From NCBI RefSeq assembly GCF_000002075.1, contig NW_004797518.1:619731-683730 (forward strand): a stretch of DNA of 64,000 nucleotides, read 5' to 3'. The number at the start of each line of letters is the position of its first letter. The stretch's first letter is position 1. This stretch comes from Aplysia californica (taxonomy: Eukaryota; Mollusca; Gastropoda; Aplysiida; Aplysiidae). Under the pieces are notes generated by a model. It did no database searches, was not told the DNA's origin, and saw only the letters and a program-made list of their open reading frames with translations. A program made the position numbers and the translations under genes. This document shows positions 61,901 to 64,000 of this stretch, piece after piece.

Positions 61901-63986
61901 ACCACCAGACTTCCTTCGTCACTGTATCCAGGGCTTCCACTGCCCCTCTGATTCTGGCACAGTGTACATGCTCCCTTTGATTTTCCACTGCTTTGAGACC
62001 TATCTATGTATTTATTCCTGCAGTAAGTTTTGTCTTGAATCTGAATGTTGAAAAAGAATGTTTCAGCAGTTTGTTTTTGCCTTCTCATTTGCCCAATAAG
62101 GATATTTTTCTTACGATGAGGGAAAATATACATTGAGAAAATATGTATTTGTGTGTGCATGCACATTATGTGTATATGTGTGTGAGTGAATGTGCGCATT
62201 GGAGTACACACTGTCACCATTTTTTTTTTTCCCTGAAAAATTAATGGCCACCTTTGAAATATTCTGAAGCTAGTTCTGCAGTCGCCTTACAGCTTTATTT
62301 TCTTGATTATTTTTTTTCCATCAGGGCTGGTTTGAAGAAACTTGGAAACATGGGAAATGAAACTGCCCTAATTGATGCAGAGAATGCAGTCATGACCACT
62401 TTTGACTTCTTGAATCAAAGCAATGTAGTAGAGGATGAAGATGACCTCAGGTAATATTTTGATTTTATTTGTTCAGAATCTTTGTGTACCCAGGGAAGGT
62501 CGTCTTAGTTCTGTTCCTCTTTCTAAAAGTTGGGTTTGAAGAGGAAGTGAAAAAATAGAGAGACTAGTTACTTTATTAATTTATTATTATTTAATCATGT
62601 GGCAAGAGGTTCTGATAGGAAAAGGAGGTTACTGTATTTTAGTGTGGAAGTTTTGATTGGGGGGGGGGGGGCTTTCTGATCTAACCAAAAAAACATTGTT
62701 TTTCATAATTAACAACGAAGTGTTGTGTGGGGTTGAAGAAATGAGGACTATATCAAGCAGGTTAAGTATAATGGTTTATCAATATTTGCAAAATAGGGGT
62801 CTTTGTTGACTTACGTTTGCCCTCTTTGCTCTACAGTGACGAGAATGAGGACGGAATGGCTGCAGATGATGAATCAGAAGAGAGGCTAGAAAGAAAAGGG
62901 ATCAAATTGAAGGTATTGACTAATTTGAATATATTTCTTTTTAATTAGGTAATGATGAACAGGGGGATGTTAATGGTAATTAGTTTTGTTTCTTCTCTGT
63001 GCTGTATGCACTGTTTTGTTGGGGGTTTTTTCATTGAGAAAAAGAAGTGGATAGCATTAGTTTTCAGCATTTTAAACATTTTTGTAAGTGATTGATTATG
63101 ATTTATTGAGGGCCTGATCATTTTTTCCCTTTTTTGTAATTTTGTAATTTTTCTCATTTCATATTGTTGACTCTAGTGCTAATGTGACGAAATAATCTGA
63201 TCGTTGTTGTACAGTCACACAAAAAATAAAACTTTCTAGTTATAAGTCGCAGATGGTTTAAAAACTGCCACAGGTCTTCCGGCTCAAAAATACTTTCTTA
63301 CTTCAAGAAGTGGCATAGCGCGAGCTTGGTATCAAATTGATTCGAAACAACTTTAGATGTTTATTTTGATCTCTTCTCTGATTTTTTTGCGAAGTTTCAA
63401 GACTACCACATCGTCTTTATACTTAAACTGAAGCTTAAAGAGGGTAACCCCTAGCATATCAAGTAGTACCTTTCTCATGCAATAGCACAAGGGGGGTCCC
63501 GATTAGGACATTCGGCCGAGCTACTAAAAGGCTTTTAATGTGTCCTTGAGCTTCTATTTACTTGTTAAAAAATATCTCAGGACCTAGTGCATTCAATATC
63601 TATTACGGTATCTTAACCCTCTTAGTGCGCACCACGACCAGTGACCAGTGGTCGTGATGACTCGTACCTCCCTTCCGTGTGCATCGTGACCACCAGCGGT
63701 GATCCGACCTGAGTGTAGAAACTATACCGCTGACGTGAGGATAGCGATTTTTTTAATTGCTGGTGGCTACAGTCCACCAGTGCAACGTTTATTACTGCCA
63801 TTGGCCGTTCATTTGGCAGTCAGTGATCAGTTCAGAGGTTTTTATCGGCAATTTTCTGGGATATTGTTTAGTTTTCAAAATGTTGGATTCGTCAGCTCAT
63901 TTAGTCACAGATTTGCCCAACTTTTTCAGGAATCAGATGACAGTGATGAAGAGTTTGAAGGCTCAGGTCCTAAGATAAAAGATTAT
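46972..63986 (+). CDS. STRN3: Striatin (STRIPAK scaffold), N-terminal eight exons, cut by window end
   Basis: Exons: 46972-47181, 56719-56822, 59657-59739, 60204-60291, 60621-60791, 62325-62450, 62837-62912, 63930-63986, all in phase, 305 residues. The start is the ATG before a short Gly-rich leader. PGILHFLQTEWARFEMERSQ (about 42-61) matches striatins and contains the caveolin-binding-type FLQTEWARF. A coiled coil follows to about residue 115 (IAFLQGERKGQENLKQDLVR, ALKQERAKYHKLKYG). The calmodulin-binding region is QYLQEIGYTDTIIDVRSARV at about 162-181, and acidic segments follow. Family role: scaffold that binds the PP2A A/C subunits and links them to MST/GCK kinases and MOBKL3. The WD40 repeats lie beyond the window. 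The final donor is taken as GTGTGA at 63987; without it, reading continues to a TGA at 63990. The symbol reflects synteny; invertebrates usually have one striatin, orthologous to STRN/STRN3/STRN4 together. Confidence 0.92.
47470..47905 (+). repeat. R7 repeat, uninterrupted copy (striatin intron 1)
   Basis: Contains in one piece the parts split at 1-109 and 2,299-2,440, with a single TTAA at about 47,625. GGGGGGTTCCAGG and CAGGGGGGCATGCCCCCCTG follow, then a TGATTTGCGACAG segment. It is the empty-site reference for the TTAA element at 114-2,294. Confidence 0.8.
48238..48788. mobile_element. Nested palindromic TIR element, CTATTCTCACCCGG motifs
   Basis: An inner pair (GGCTATTCTCACCCGGTGCG at about 48,308 and its inverse ending about 48,748) bounds 441 bp. 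Outside it, each end carries a self-complementary CTATTCTCATCC-GGGTGAGAATAG palindrome. A CT microsatellite is inside. No reading frame or TSD recognised. Striatin intron 1. Confidence 0.6.
49025..49930. mobile_element. TIR element R8 (GGGTCTCAA ends)
   Basis: The left end GGGGTCTCAATATTCTGCTA and right end AAATTCTGAGTTGAGACA carry inverted GTCTCAA. The interior (about 49,120-49,720) aligns with 58,300-59,040, including TGCAGGCCTTCTTG, GAATCATGACACCC and TTTGAGCAATAA. The ends also match the 269-bp relative at 23,934-24,202. Confidence 0.6.
50211..50282. other. Hairpin-forming inverted repeat, 72 nt
   Basis: TTGTCGAAG and CAAAACCTGGCCA on the left pair with TGGCCAGGTTTTG and CTTCGACAA on the right. 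There is a 4/4 internal loop and a 20-nt terminal loop. Weaker pairing continues outward (TTCAGCGCT with AGCGGCTGAA). It may be a MITE core or a pre-miRNA-like hairpin in striatin intron 1. Confidence 0.55.
50717..50974 (-). mobile_element. piggyBac-like terminus with short acidic reading frame
   Basis: Reading minus, TTAA (50975-50978) is followed by CCCTTTAAACCTTAGCCACC. About 70 bases on, a frame (50905-50717, 62 aa) contains DYFEDLSLNADNDEDYPEWD and DMECDSDDHHEC. Acidic N-termini are usual for piggyBac transposases, but no catalytic domain is present. The other end was not found; it is a fragment. Confidence 0.4.
51227..51396. mobile_element. Possible short TTAA-type MITE
   Basis: CTCTTTAACCCC on the left and GGGTTTAAAGAG on the right are inverted across about 170 bp. 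Too short and symmetrical at the target itself to be sure. Confidence 0.3.
52568..52755 (-). mobile_element. 5'-truncated SINE S1, minus strand
   Basis: Shows the tail first (GCAACTGCATAAAAGGTCAT), then ATTTTGCTCGGGTGGCG, CGTGGACAACTTGCACTCGG and CCTTGTCCGAGAAGGCT, the reverse of the 35,942 body. It is joined at about 52,755 to plus-strand S3/S2 sequence. Confidence 0.65.
52756..53198 (+). mobile_element. S3 head joined to SINE-like S2, running into the N gap
   Basis: GATTGCTGGGTGCTCCGTAG and TCCTATCAAACATCTATTGT come from S3. From about 52,822 (GGCGGTGCCACTGACTGAAG) the sequence matches the inverse of 54,940-55,317, ending in the shared tail TGCAATTGCGAGCGCCGTA at the gap edge. Confidence 0.65.
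53199..53834. other. Assembly gap, 636 N
   Basis: Run of N inside striatin intron 1. Any apparent reading frame across it is meaningless. Confidence 0.99.
54940..55317 (-). mobile_element. SINE-like element S2 with 15-bp target duplication
   Basis: 378 bp between perfect GATCCTGACTTTTAG copies (54925-54939 and 55318-55332). On the minus strand it begins with G-rich sequence and GGCGGTGCCACCAACTGAAG and ends with the shared tail (ATGCAGTTGTGAGCGCCGTA) plus TTAGTGTT-type A-rich sequence. No tRNA A/B boxes were recognised in the head. Confidence 0.8.
55378..55461. mobile_element. 76-bp perfect fold-back with 4-bp flanking AGTT
   Basis: Arms 55381-55409 and 55430-55458 are perfect inverses over 29 nt (CGCTGGCTGGGTGCAAGAAC and its continuation). 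The 20-nt loop contains the palindrome CAATTTGCAAATTG. AGTT flanks it at 55378-55381 and 55458-55461, and it is absent from R3 copy 1. Confidence 0.75.
55667..55800 (-). mobile_element. SINE tail-bearing insertion
   Basis: GGGTTTTACGGCGCTCGAAACTGCATACGGTCATATGAGCGC-type tail in reverse orientation, about 50 nt, followed by unclassified sequence. Borders approximate; absent from the R3 reference copy. Confidence 0.5.
56571..56675 (+). mobile_element. SINE-like S3 fragment
   Basis: AAACATCTATTGTCCCTATG, then CTTGTAACACTTCTAATCTT and a degraded tail GTTGCAAGTGCTGTAAAA. It lies just upstream of striatin exon 2. Confidence 0.5.
57754..59193. mobile_element. Non-autonomous DNA element with 8-bp target duplication (hAT-like)
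   Basis: Perfect GGGTTAGC at 57746-57753 and 59194-59201. Ends AGAGATGCCAACCA and TGGTTGGCATCTCT are perfect inverses. An 8-bp duplication fits hAT. 1,440 bp with no transposase. The part from about 58,300 to 59,040 is also the core of the differently ended element at 49,025-49,930, so the element is composite. Striatin intron 2. Confidence 0.8.
61290..61640 (+). repeat. Interspersed repeat R4, copy 2
   Basis: Partner of 11,890-12,265, same orientation, in striatin intron 5. Shares AACCTGCCAGAGTGGGCATT-type and TTTGTGCCAATTTC segments. Confidence 0.65.
63613..63720 (+). mobile_element. Possible piggyBac-like left end
   Basis: TTAA (63613-63616) followed by CCCTCTTAGTGCGC, similar to the ends at 15,451 and 16,078, with an internal CGACCACTGGTCAC-type palindrome. 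No right end appears before striatin exon 8 at 63,930, so it is truncated or coincidental. Confidence 0.3.
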
Positions 63987-64000
63987 GTGTGAATGATGAG

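Noticed and set aside
1-64000. CRISPR array or prokaryotic defence system
   Set aside because: No regularly spaced direct repeats with unique spacers; splice-site structure shows a eukaryotic genome.

Overview
The window is AT-rich, intron-rich animal nuclear DNA dense in interspersed repeats. It holds three recognisable host genes, each identified by conceptual translation across splice junctions. The organism is probably a mollusc, perhaps a gastropod. This is inferred from an intact AP-4 sigma gene (AP-4 is absent from flies and nematodes), large repeat-filled introns, tRNA-headed SINEs and AGATCT-type simple repeats. No species call is possible.

Layout. (1) 1-6,255 is a repeat nest: a G-rich repeat split by a TTAA-flanked DNA element that was itself hit by a LINE, then an inverted second copy of that element and a second LINE. 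(2) 7,407-22,840 is KLHDC3 on the plus strand: nine coding exons, about 384 aa, a kelch substrate receptor of Cullin-2 ubiquitin ligases. Its terminal exon and 3' UTR are present twice, once at the proper end and once inside intron 6 beside an assembly gap. (3) 23,133-34,104 is intergenic, between convergent genes, and holds mostly repeats. (4) 34,105-45,444 is AP4S1 on the minus strand: five coding exons, 145 aa, the sigma subunit of the AP-4 trans-Golgi adaptor. (5) 45,445-46,971 is a short head-to-head promoter interval with a perfect CRE palindrome and a uORF that overlaps the next start codon. (6) 46,972 to the window end is a striatin gene on the plus strand: eight exons seen, 305 residues, cut by the window end before the WD40 region. 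It encodes the scaffold of STRIPAK.

The three proteins do not form one pathway. The notable arrangement is the divergent AP4S1-striatin pair, which to my knowledge matches the neighbouring AP4S1-STRN3 pair on human 14q12 and so suggests very old microsynteny. The repeat fraction is rich: APE-type LINE copies with target-site duplications, several SINE-like families sharing one hairpin-forming 3' tail, piggyBac-like (TTAA), Mutator-like, pogo-like and hAT-like non-autonomous DNA elements, fold-back elements and simple repeats. I found no CRISPR array, no bacterial-type operon, no rRNA and no convincing functional tRNA gene. Two N gaps (16,555-16,654 and 53,199-53,834) limit interpretation near them.
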